Shown in pieces: positions 16,342 through 23,018 of a stretch of DNA of 39,872 nucleotides (positions within the stretch are counted from its first letter, which is position 1; each line of letters opens with the position of its first letter). Source of the DNA: Intrasporangiaceae bacterium (GTDB taxonomy: Bacteria > Actinomycetota > Actinomycetes > Actinomycetales > Dermatophilaceae); the NCBI GenBank assembly GCA_021324575.1, contig JAJPIW010000084.1:1-39872 (forward strand). Direction: 5' to 3'. Made by a program: the position numbers and the translations under genes. Under the pieces are notes generated by a model. It ran no database searches. It worked only from the letters and a program-made list of their open reading frames with translations, and was not told the DNA's origin.

Positions 16342-17313
16342 TCAGCGCTGGGACTGGTAGATCCGCCGGACGACGTCCTCGATGTCGGGCTCCTCGACCG
16401 ACAGGTCACGCACGGCGACCCGGTTGGACACCTCGGTGAGCACCCTGGCCGCCGTCGTCCGCTCGGCGTCGAACGCCAACCGCTGGCGCAGGCCGTGGCC
16501 CTCGCTGCCCAGGTGGACGACGTCGGGCAGGTCGGTGAGGTCCGGGGTCGCCGCCACGAGGTCGACCACGAGCACGCGCTGCGCGCCCACCGTTCGGGCC
16601 AGGCCGTCGAGGGAGCCCTGGTAGGCGAGGCGGCCGTGGTCGACGACGAGGACGCGGTCACAGAGCCGCTCGATGTCCCCCATGTCGTGGGTGGTCAGCA
16701 GGAGGGTCGTCCCGTGCTCGCGTCGCTCCTCGATGAGGAAGTCGCGCAGGCGTTGCTTGGAGAGCACGTCGAGCCCGATCGTCGGCTCGTCGAGAATGAC
16801 CAGTCGCGGCGTGTGCAGCAGGGCGGCTGCCAGCTCGGCGCGCATCCGCTGCCCGAGCGAGAGCTGCCGGACCGGGGTATCGAGGTAGTCCCCCATCTCC
16901 AGCCGGCCGACGAGCTCGGCCTCCCGCTCCCTCGCCCGTCCCGGGGCGATCCGGTGGATGGCAGCCAGGATCGAGAACGACTCACGGACGGGCAGGTCCC
17001 ACCACAGCTGGGACCGCTGCCCGAACACGACACCGACCTCGTGCGCGAGCCTGCGTCGCTGGGCAAGTGGGTCCAGGCCGCACGTGCGAACCGTGCCCCG
17101 AGTCGGCACGAGGATCCCGACGAGCATCTTGATCGTCGTGGACTTCCCGGCGCCGTTGGCACCGATGTATCCGACCGACTCCCCTGCCTCGACGCTGATC
17201 GTCAGGTCGTCGACCGCCCGCACGACTGTCTTGTCCCGCAACAGCTTCCCGCTCCGCGTGCGCCGGACGAACTCGCGCGTCAAACCGTCCGTCGCGATGA
17301 TGGGCTCGCTCAT
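16342..17313 (-). CDS. ABC-2 type exporter, ATP-binding subunit
   Basis: 323 residues; ATG with GGAGG 6 nt upstream. Walker A GANGAGKST, Q-loop GVVFGQRSQLWWD, signature LSLGQRMRAELA, Walker B LVILDEPTIGLD, and switch His in TTHDMGD are all intact. About 80 extra residues follow the ATPase core. The sequence type (Q-loop QRSQLWWDLP) fits the COG4586 exporters that pair with COG4587 and COG3694 permeases, exactly the two genes upstream. Last gene of the operon; its start overlaps the upstream permease stop by 4 nt. Export substrate unknown. Confidence 0.95.
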   Translation of the reverse strand: MSEPIIATDGLTREFVRRTRSGKLLRDKTVVRAVDDLTISVEAGESVGYIGANGAGKSTTIKMLVGILVPTRGTVRTCGLDPLAQRRRLAHEVGVVFGQRSQLWWDLPVRESFSILAAIHRIAPGRAREREAELVGRLEMGDYLDTPVRQLSLGQRMRAELAAALLHTPRLVILDEPTIGLDVLSKQRLRDFLIEERREHGTTLLLTTHDMGDIERLCDRVLVVDHGRLAYQGSLDGLARTVGAQRVLVVDLVAATPDLTDLPDVVHLGSEGHGLRQRLAFDAERTTAARVLTEVSNRVAVRDLSVEEPDIEDVVRRIYQSQR

Positions 17314-18158
17314 CCGCCACCTCCTTGGTAGTGCCTGATGCCCTGCCGCCAGGACCAGAGGGCGAACGCCCACATCCACACGGCAAAGGCCGGGGTCCAC
17401 CATGCCAACCAGGTAGGGAGCCACATGGGACCGGGCAGGCCGAGCAGGCGCAGCGCCGGGACGTACGCCGTGACCGCCATCGGGAAGATGAACCCGAAGA
17501 GGACCTTGAGCGGCGTGGACCAGACCGACGCGACCTGGGTCGCGGCATACCGACCGCCGTAGACGAACGCGTTGGTCATCTCGGCCCCGCTCACGAGGAA
17601 GAACTGCACGCCCCCGGCCCAGACGAGCATCGCCGAGTGGACCAGGAACGCCGAGACCAGCGTGACGGCGAGGAGTGCGATGTTGCCCACGGTCCACCGG
17701 ATCTCGTTGAGCGACAGGCCGATAACCAGCGACCCGAGCCCGACGAGCGCGCGCGTCAGCCGGCGCAGCCCGATCTCGCTCGTGATGACCTGGAGCAGTA
17801 CGGGCTGCGGCCGGAGGTAGAAGACGTCGAGCGTCCCGGCGCGCAGAAACGTCGGCATCCGGTCGACGTGCCCGAAGAACATCTGCGCGATCGAGAAGCT
17901 GAGGTCCGCGATGCCGAAGACGAGGAGGATGTTGCGGAACGTCAGCCCGCCCAGCGCGTGCACGTTGTGGAAGAGGATCCAGACCTCGGCCAGCTCGATG
18001 AAGCCGATGAGGAACGACGCACCCAGGTCGGTGTAGAAGTTCGCGCGGTAGGAGCGTTGGGAGCGGATCCGGGAGGCGAGCACGGCGCCGTATGCCGCGA
18101 GCCGGCTGGGCGGCATACGGTCGGCCGGGTCGGGGGTCGGGACCACGGGATCAGCCAC
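17310..18158 (-). CDS. ABC-2 type exporter permease (COG3694-like)
   Basis: 282 residues with about six transmembrane helices (for example ILLVFGIADLSFSIAQMFFG and NIALLAVTLVSAFLVHSAML). A charged cytoplasmic N-terminus includes RIRSQRSYRANFYTDLGASF, and DRMPTFLRAGTLDVFYLRPQPVLLQ is a conserved loop of this permease group (see positions about 100-125). It overlaps the other permease by 8 nt and the ATPase by 4 nt, so the three are one operon forming one exporter in the membrane. Confidence 0.92.
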   Translation of the reverse strand: MADPVVPTPDPADRMPPSRLAAYGAVLASRIRSQRSYRANFYTDLGASFLIGFIELAEVWILFHNVHALGGLTFRNILLVFGIADLSFSIAQMFFGHVDRMPTFLRAGTLDVFYLRPQPVLLQVITSEIGLRRLTRALVGLGSLVIGLSLNEIRWTVGNIALLAVTLVSAFLVHSAMLVWAGGVQFFLVSGAEMTNAFVYGGRYAATQVASVWSTPLKVLFGFIFPMAVTAYVPALRLLGLPGPMWLPTWLAWWTPAFAVWMWAFALWSWRQGIRHYQGGGG

Positions 18159-18957
18159 CCTGGACCTCCAGGGTGCGACGTCCGGCGCGGGTGAGCAGCG
18201 CGCCCACCACCAGCGTGGCGACGAGCCAAGCCGCTTGAATCCCGAGCAGTACCAACGATCTGGTGAGGGACACCCGACCGGTGAGGACGTCGATCGGGTA
18301 CATCATCATGGAGGGGAACGGGGTCGCGGTCGCGATCGCCGACAGCCATCCCGGGAACAGGCTGATCGGCACGAACAGGCCGGTGAAGAACCCCGAGATG
18401 ACCATGTAGAGCACCTGGATGCCGCGCGTCTCGATCAGCCAGAAGCCGGCGGTCGCGAGCGCGTAGACCAGGGCTGCGGACAGGACGACGCCGATCACCA
18501 GGCTGACCACGCCGAGCAGGTAGGGCCACGGTGTCGTCGGCATGCTCATCCCGACGACCAGTGCTCCGATGGCGATGCTCGGCAGGCCTCGGGGGCCGAG
18601 GGCGGCGACCGCCTTGCCGACCTCGCGGGCCACGACCGCGCCCTGCGGGCTGATCGGCCGGGAGAAGTCGACGGCCACGTCACCGGTCTTGATCCGGTCG
18701 GCGAAGTCGCTGGTCCCGGCCACGTTGACCGAGCCGAGCAGCCCCTGGGACACCCACACGTAGGCGCTCATCGAGCCGATGTCGTAGCCGCGCAGCTCCC
18801 CGCCCGCCGCGCGGACCGTCGCGAAGAGCATGGCCACCTTGAGGAACCCGAAGGTCGCGTTGGCGACGAGCCCGCCGAGCATCGCGAGCCGGTAGGTGGA
18901 CTGCTCGTGGACCCCCGCGACGAGGAGCCGCCAGTACGGGAGCAGGCGGGCAGACAC
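18151..18957 (-). CDS. ABC-2 type exporter permease (COG4587-like)
   Basis: 268 residues from GTG 18957, first gene of the exporter operon. Six hydrophobic segments; DRIKTGDVAVDFSRPISPQG is the conserved cytoplasmic loop of this family, matching the position of the AGTLDVFYLRPQP loop in the partner permease, so the two probably form a heterodimer. No ribosome-binding site is seen; TAGGGT lies 9 nt before the GTG, so a very short or absent leader is likely. Upstream are two inverted GTATGCCG motifs and the proB terminator. Confidence 0.92.
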   Translation of the reverse strand: MSARLLPYWRLLVAGVHEQSTYRLAMLGGLVANATFGFLKVAMLFATVRAAGGELRGYDIGSMSAYVWVSQGLLGSVNVAGTSDFADRIKTGDVAVDFSRPISPQGAVVAREVGKAVAALGPRGLPSIAIGALVVGMSMPTTPWPYLLGVVSLVIGVVLSAALVYALATAGFWLIETRGIQVLYMVISGFFTGLFVPISLFPGWLSAIATATPFPSMMMYPIDVLTGRVSLTRSLVLLGIQAAWLVATLVVGALLTRAGRRTLEVQGG

Positions 18958-19017
18958 AAGCGCAAGACCCTACCCGTATGCCGGCCACGCGCGCATCCCC
19001 CGCGGCCGACCGGCATA

Positions 19018-19059
19018 CGTCTGCGGATCTGAGGGTCGTGGGCCTCAGATCCGCAGACG
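19018..19059 (-). terminator. 17-bp perfect hairpin after proB
   Basis: Arms 19018-19034 and 19043-19059 pair without mismatch (core TCTGCGGATCTGAGG) around an 8-nt loop. It lies 20 nt beyond the proB stop on the minus strand. No T-run follows, so termination is inferred from stem strength and position. A CGGCATAC motif overlaps its outer edge by one base. Confidence 0.65.
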
Positions 19060-19079
19060 CAAGAAGCGAGCCGAGGGAG

Positions 19080-20198
19080 TCAGAGGACGACGAGGTCGTC
19101 GCGGTGGATGACCTCGCGCTCGTAGCCGGGCCCGTGGAGGGCGGCCAGCTCGCTCGTCGTCCGGCCGATGAGGTGCGGGAGCTCGACGGCGTTGTAGTTG
19201 ACCAGCCCGCGCGCGACGATGGCGCCGTCCGGGCCGACCACGTCGACGGCATCGCCGTCGCCGAAGGAACCCTCGACGCCGACGACCCCGGCGGGCAGCA
19301 GCGACTTGCGGCCCTGGACGACGGCGCGCACCGCACCGGCGTCGATGAGCAGCCGACCGCGGGCCGTCGTGGCGTGGGCGAGCCACAGCTTGCGCAGCGC
19401 CCGGCGGGACCCCTGCGGCGCGAAGATCGTCCCGACGTCGTCACCGCGCAGCGCTCCCGCCACGCGGGACGTGGACGTCAGCAGCGTGGGGATCCCGGCG
19501 GCGTTGGCGATGCTCGCCGCCTCGACCTTGGTCACCATGCCGCCGCTGCCCACGGAGGACCCGGTGCCCCCGATCTCGATGTGGTCCAGGTCGTGGGTCG
19601 TCTCGACGAGGGCGATGCGGGTGGCTCCCTCCCGGGCCGGGGGCCCGTCGTAGAGCGCGTCGACATCGGTGAGCAGGAGCAGGGCATCGGCGTCGATGAG
19701 GTGGGAGACGAGGGCGGCGAGCCGGTCGTTGTCGCCGAACCGGATCTCCTGGGTCGCCACCGTGTCGTTCTCGTTGACGATGGGCACGATGCCCAGGTCG
19801 AGCAGCCGGTCCAGGGTCCGCTTGGCGTTGGTGTAGTGGGTGCGGCGAGTCACGTCATCCGCGGTGAGCAGCACCTGCCCGACCGTGAGCCCGTGCCGGT
19901 CGAAGGCCCTCTGGTATGCCGCGATGAGGGCGCCCTGCCCCACGCTGGCTGCCGCCTGCTGGGTGGCCAGGTCCCACGGCCGCTTGCTGAGCCCGAGCGG
20001 GCCCAGGCCGGCCGCGATGGCTCCGGAGGAGACGAGGACGACGTGTGCTCCGGACAGCCTGCGCATGGCGATGGCGTCGACGAGGGTGTCGATGGCCGAC
20101 GGGTCGAGCCTGCCGCCGGCAGCTCCGGTCAACGAGGACGACCCGACCTTGACAACGATGCGCTGGGCCACCGAGATCCGCTGGCGGTACATGGGCAT
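19080..20198 (-). CDS. proB: Glutamate 5-kinase
   Basis: 372 residues from the ATG at 20198. First step of proline synthesis, feedback-inhibited by proline in the family. Amino-acid-kinase domain: IVVKVGSSSLTG, VLVSSGAIAAGL, VPIVNENDTVATQEIRFGDNDRLAALV, LLLTDVDALYDG and GTGSSVGSGGMVTKVEAA; a C-terminal PUA domain follows (from about residue 275, ARGRLLIDAGAVRAV). This start gives the usual length. The frame is open further, and another ATG at 20393, with GGAGA 8 nt upstream and overlapping the obg stop, would add 65 low-complexity residues rich in Glu, Thr and Gln; that longer form cannot be excluded. Confidence 0.95.
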   Translation of the reverse strand: MPMYRQRISVAQRIVVKVGSSSLTGAAGGRLDPSAIDTLVDAIAMRRLSGAHVVLVSSGAIAAGLGPLGLSKRPWDLATQQAAASVGQGALIAAYQRAFDRHGLTVGQVLLTADDVTRRTHYTNAKRTLDRLLDLGIVPIVNENDTVATQEIRFGDNDRLAALVSHLIDADALLLLTDVDALYDGPPAREGATRIALVETTHDLDHIEIGGTGSSVGSGGMVTKVEAASIANAAGIPTLLTSTSRVAGALRGDDVGTIFAPQGSRRALRKLWLAHATTARGRLLIDAGAVRAVVQGRKSLLPAGVVGVEGSFGDGDAVDVVGPDGAIVARGLVNYNAVELPHLIGRTTSELAALHGPGYEREVIHRDDLVVL

Positions 20199-20385
20199 CG
20201 TCGTGGCGCCCCCTGCCACACGGGATCGGGGCTGGGTGGCATCCTCGTCGACTGTCCCGTCCGTCCCGACTGCCTCGGCTGTCTGAAGCGTCTCGGCCGT
20301 CTCGACTGTCTGGAGTGGCTCGGCGGTCTCCTCGACGCTGCCTATCTCGCGGGACCGGGCTGCCTCCGCTGCCGCCGAGCGGAGC

Positions 20386-21906
20386 TCAGGCATCGTCGTC
20401 TCCAGCCGTCGCCCAGTGACCAGCCCTGCGTTCGGCCGCGAGCTCTTCACGCGCCACCGTCGCGGCGTCCTTGCGGTCGTGGAAGTCGCGCCGCTTGTCA
20501 CCGCGTGTCGGCCGCTCGTTGTCGGCCAGCCGCTGGTCGGTCCCGCGTGGGCCGCCGAGCAGCTCGGCCCCGGCGCTCATCGTCGGCTGCCAGTCGAAGA
20601 CGACGGCGTTGTCGATCGGCCCGATGAGGACGGTGTCACCGGCGACGGCACCCGCGGCATACAGCTTCTCCTCGACACCGAGCCGGTTGAGCCGGTCCGC
20701 GAGGTAGCCGACGGCCTCGTCGTTGCTGAAGTCGGTCTGCCGGATCCATCGGGTGGGGCGCTCGCCGATCACCCGGAACACGTCGCCGTCGGACGTGTGC
20801 TCGCGGGCCACCGTGAAGCCGCTGTCGTCGACGGCCTTGGGCCGGATCACGACCCGCGGCGGCTCGACCACCATGAGCTCGGCCCGCGCCTCGGCGACGT
20901 GCTTGGCAAGGGAGAAGGTCAGCTCGCGCAGGCCGATGTGCGCGACCGCGGAGACGATGTGGACCTCCAGTCCGCGGGCCTCGAGGTCGGGCTTGACCAT
21001 CTCGGCCAGCTCCTGCGCCTCGGGGACGTCGGCCTTGTTGAGGACGACGATCCGGGTGCGTTCGGACAACGGCCGACCGCCGAGGGTCGCATCGGGGACG
21101 TATGCCGCGAGCTCGTCCTCGATGACCTCCAGGTCGGTGAGCGGGTCACGGCCCGGCTCGAGGGTGGCACAGTCGACCACGTGGACGAGCACCGAGCACC
21201 GCTCGACGTGACGGAGGAACTCCAGGCCCAGGCCCTTGCCCTGGCTCGCGCCCGGGATGAGGCCGGGTACGTCGGCGATCGTGTAGCGCTCGGACCCGGC
21301 GGTCACGACGCCCAGGTTGGGGACGAGCGTCGTGAACGGGTAGTCGGCGATCTTCGGCCGGGCCGCCGACAGCACCGAGACGAGCGAGGACTTGCCGGCG
21401 CTCGGGAAGCCGATCAGGGCGACATCGGCGAGCGACTTCAGCTCCAGGACGACGTCGATGCTCTCGCCGGGCTCACCGAGCAGCGCAAAGCCCGGGGCCT
21501 TGCGGCGCGGGCTGGCGAGCGCGCGGTTGCCGAGACCGCCACGACCTCCGCGAGCCAGCACGAACGTCGCTCCCTGGCCGACCAAGTCGGCGAGCACCTC
21601 ACCGAACGGCGTCGACACGACCGTGCCTTCGGGCACGGGCAGGACCAGGTCGGCGCCGTCGCCGCCGTTGCGCTCGTCACCGGCGCCGGGGCGACCGTTG
21701 GCGGCCCGGCGGTGCGGGGTGTGGTGGTAGTCCAGGAGCGTCGTCGCCTGCGGGTCGACCGCGATGACGACCGAGCCGCCCTTGCCGCCGTTGCCGCCGT
21801 CGGGTCCGCCGAGCGGCTTGAACTTCTCCCGCTTGACCGACGCGACGCCGTGACCGCCGTCGCCGGCGGCCACGTGCAGGACGACGCGGTCGACGAAGGT
21901 GGTCAT
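20386..21906 (-). CDS. obg: Obg-family GTPase (ribosome assembly)
   Basis: 506 residues. 50S-associated GTPase involved in ribosome assembly and stress signalling. The glycine-rich Obg fold fills about residues 1-158 ([28 protein letters not shown]). The G domain has G1 [10 protein letters not shown]2 TT in [10 protein letters not shown]3 DVPGLI, and G4 NKAD. A C-terminal OCT domain ([32 protein letters not shown]) and an actinobacterial charged extension follow. It lies downstream of rplU-rpmA as usual; TACTCT about 35 nt before the ATG could give it its own promoter. proB begins within or after its stop. Confidence 0.98.
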   Translation of the reverse strand: MTTFVDRVVLHVAAGDGGHGVASVKREKFKPLGGPDGGNGGKGGSVVIAVDPQATTLLDYHHTPHRRAANGRPGAGDERNGGDGADLVLPVPEGTVVSTPFGEVLADLVGQGATFVLARGGRGGLGNRALASPRRKAPGFALLGEPGESIDVVLELKSLADVALIGFPSAGKSSLVSVLSAARPKIADYPFTTLVPNLGVVTAGSERYTIADVPGLIPGASQGKGLGLEFLRHVERCSVLVHVVDCATLEPGRDPLTDLEVIEDELAAYVPDATLGGRPLSERTRIVVLNKADVPEAQELAEMVKPDLEARGLEVHIVSAVAHIGLRELTFSLAKHVAEARAELMVVEPPRVVIRPKAVDDSGFTVAREHTSDGDVFRVIGERPTRWIRQTDFSNDEAVGYLADRLNRLGVEEKLYAAGAVAGDTVLIGPIDNAVVFDWQPTMSAGAELLGGPRGTDQRLADNERPTRGDKRRDFHDRKDAATVAREELAAERRAGHWATAGDDDA

Positions 21907-22021
21907 GAGGTGCTCGGCTTTCGGTGGGTACGGACAGGGTTCAGAGTAGGCGCCCGGGCCGGCGTCGGCCGATGGGGAGATGTCCCCTGGGGGTCAACCG
22001 GCCCTCGGCCGCCCAGCTCCT

Positions 22022-22088
22022 CCCCGCACGTGCGGGGTTGTTCAGGCTGGTCGGGCTACTTGACCTGAATAACCCCGCACGTGCGGGG
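22022..22088. repeat. Inverted pair of type I-E-like CRISPR repeat units
   Basis: Two 25-bp units, 22022-22046 and 22064-22088, lie in opposite orientation 17 bp apart. Each starts with the palindrome CCCCGCACGTGCGGGG followed by TTGTTCAGG or TTATTCAGG, so they differ by one base. The palindrome and flanks resemble type I-E CRISPR repeats of Actinobacteria, but there is no direct array, no 32-33 bp spacer and no cas gene. Each palindrome followed by T-rich bases could also act as a terminator between rpmA and obg. Confidence 0.8.
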
Positions 22089-22224
22089 AAGGTGAGGCGG
22101 GCGGACGGGCGTCGGGTCTGGCGGGGAGGGTACGGATGCGTAGACGTGCGGGGGCGACGGGTGACGTGAGCGGGGTAGACGTGAGGGGTGAGGGGCAGAC
22201 GAGAGGGTTGAGGAGGAAACGGGT

Positions 22225-22257
22225 GAGGGGCGGGGCCGTGTGCCGGTCCCGCCCCTC
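22225..22257 (-). terminator. Hairpin downstream of rpmA
   Basis: GAGGGGCGGG / CCCGCCCCTC, a 10-bp perfect stem with a 13-nt loop, about 40 nt past the rpmA stop. On the minus strand ACCCGTTTCC follows. It probably ends rplU-rpmA transcripts together with the smaller hairpin nearer the stop. Confidence 0.6.
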
Positions 22258-22270
22258 CAGGTGAGGTGGT

Positions 22271-22291
22271 GCCGGGTGGCGAGCACCCGGC
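22271..22291 (-). terminator. Small hairpin directly after rpmA
   Basis: GCCGGGTG / CACCCGGC, an 8-bp stem with a 5-nt loop, 8 nt beyond the rpmA stop. Its outer edge coincides with a CGGCATAC motif at 22288-22295. There is no T-run. Confidence 0.45.
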
Positions 22292-22298
22292 ATACGTG

Positions 22299-22565
22299 TC
22301 ACTCGGCGGCGGTCTCCGCCGGGACGATGTTGACGACGCGGCGACGGCCCCGCGTGCCGAACTCGACCGCACCGGCCACGAGCGCGAACAGCGTGTCGTC
22401 GCCTCCGCGACCGACGCCGTTGCCTGGGTGGAAGTGCGTGCCGCGCTGGCGGACGAGGATCTCGCCGGCGTTGACGGCCTGGCCGCCGAACCGCTTGACG
22501 CCGAGGCGCTGGGAGTTGGAGTCACGACCGTTGCGGGTCGAGGACGCACCCTTCTTGTGTGCCAT
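22299..22565 (-). CDS. rpmA: 50S ribosomal protein L27
   Basis: 88 residues. Begins [20 protein letters not shown] and continues [24 protein letters not shown], the classic L27 sequence whose N-terminus reaches the peptidyl-transferase centre. There is no N-terminal cleavage extension of the Firmicutes type. It lies 39 nt downstream of rplU, with AAGGAG before the ATG. Confidence 0.99.
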   Translation of the reverse strand: MAHKKGASSTRNGRDSNSQRLGVKRFGGQAVNAGEILVRQRGTHFHPGNGVGRGGDDTLFALVAGAVEFGTRGRRRVVNIVPAETAAE

Positions 22566-22604
22566 GTTGCTGTGCTCCTTGGTGAGAAGTCCGTGGACCG
22601 ACGC

Positions 22605-22913
22605 TCAGGCGTCGATCGCCGTGACGCGGATCTGGGTCGAGTGCTGACGGTGACCCTGCCGCTTGCGGTAGCCGGTCTTGTTCTTGTACTTGAGGATGGT
22701 GATCTTCGGGCCCTTGGTCGGCTTGACGACCTCGGCCGTCACCTTGACCTTGGCGAGCGCGGAAGCATCGCTGGTCACGGTCGAACCATCGACAAGGAGG
22801 ATCGGGGTCAGCTCCAGGCTGCTCCCGGCCTCACCAGCGACCTTGTCGATGATGAGGACGTCGCCGACGGAGACCTTCTCCTGGCGACCGCCTGCGCGCA
22901 CAATCGCGTACAC
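22605..22913 (-). CDS. rplU: 50S ribosomal protein L21
   Basis: 102 residues from a GTG start at 22913. [18 protein letters not shown] at the N-terminus and the C-terminal [14 protein letters not shown] with TQIRVTAI are diagnostic. The ribosome-binding site (GTGAG) is weak. First gene of rplU-rpmA, 105 nt downstream of the rne stop; a TTGACC-like -35 lies in the gap, but no clear -10 is seen. Confidence 0.99.
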   Translation of the reverse strand: MYAIVRAGGRQEKVSVGDVLIIDKVAGEAGSSLELTPILLVDGSTVTSDASALAKVKVTAEVVKPTKGPKITILKYKNKTGYRKRQGHRQHSTQIRVTAIDA

Positions 22914-23018
22914 GGGTTTCTCACTTTCGTCTTCACGGTGGCACGCGCTCTACGGTGACCGGCTGATAGCGACCCTCTTGCGAGGACATCGGCTCGGTGG
23001 GCGCACCAAGGGTCAAAT

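Noticed and set aside
22022-22088. CRISPR array
   Set aside because: Only two units, in inverted orientation, spacing 17 bp, no cas genes; listed as a repeat instead.
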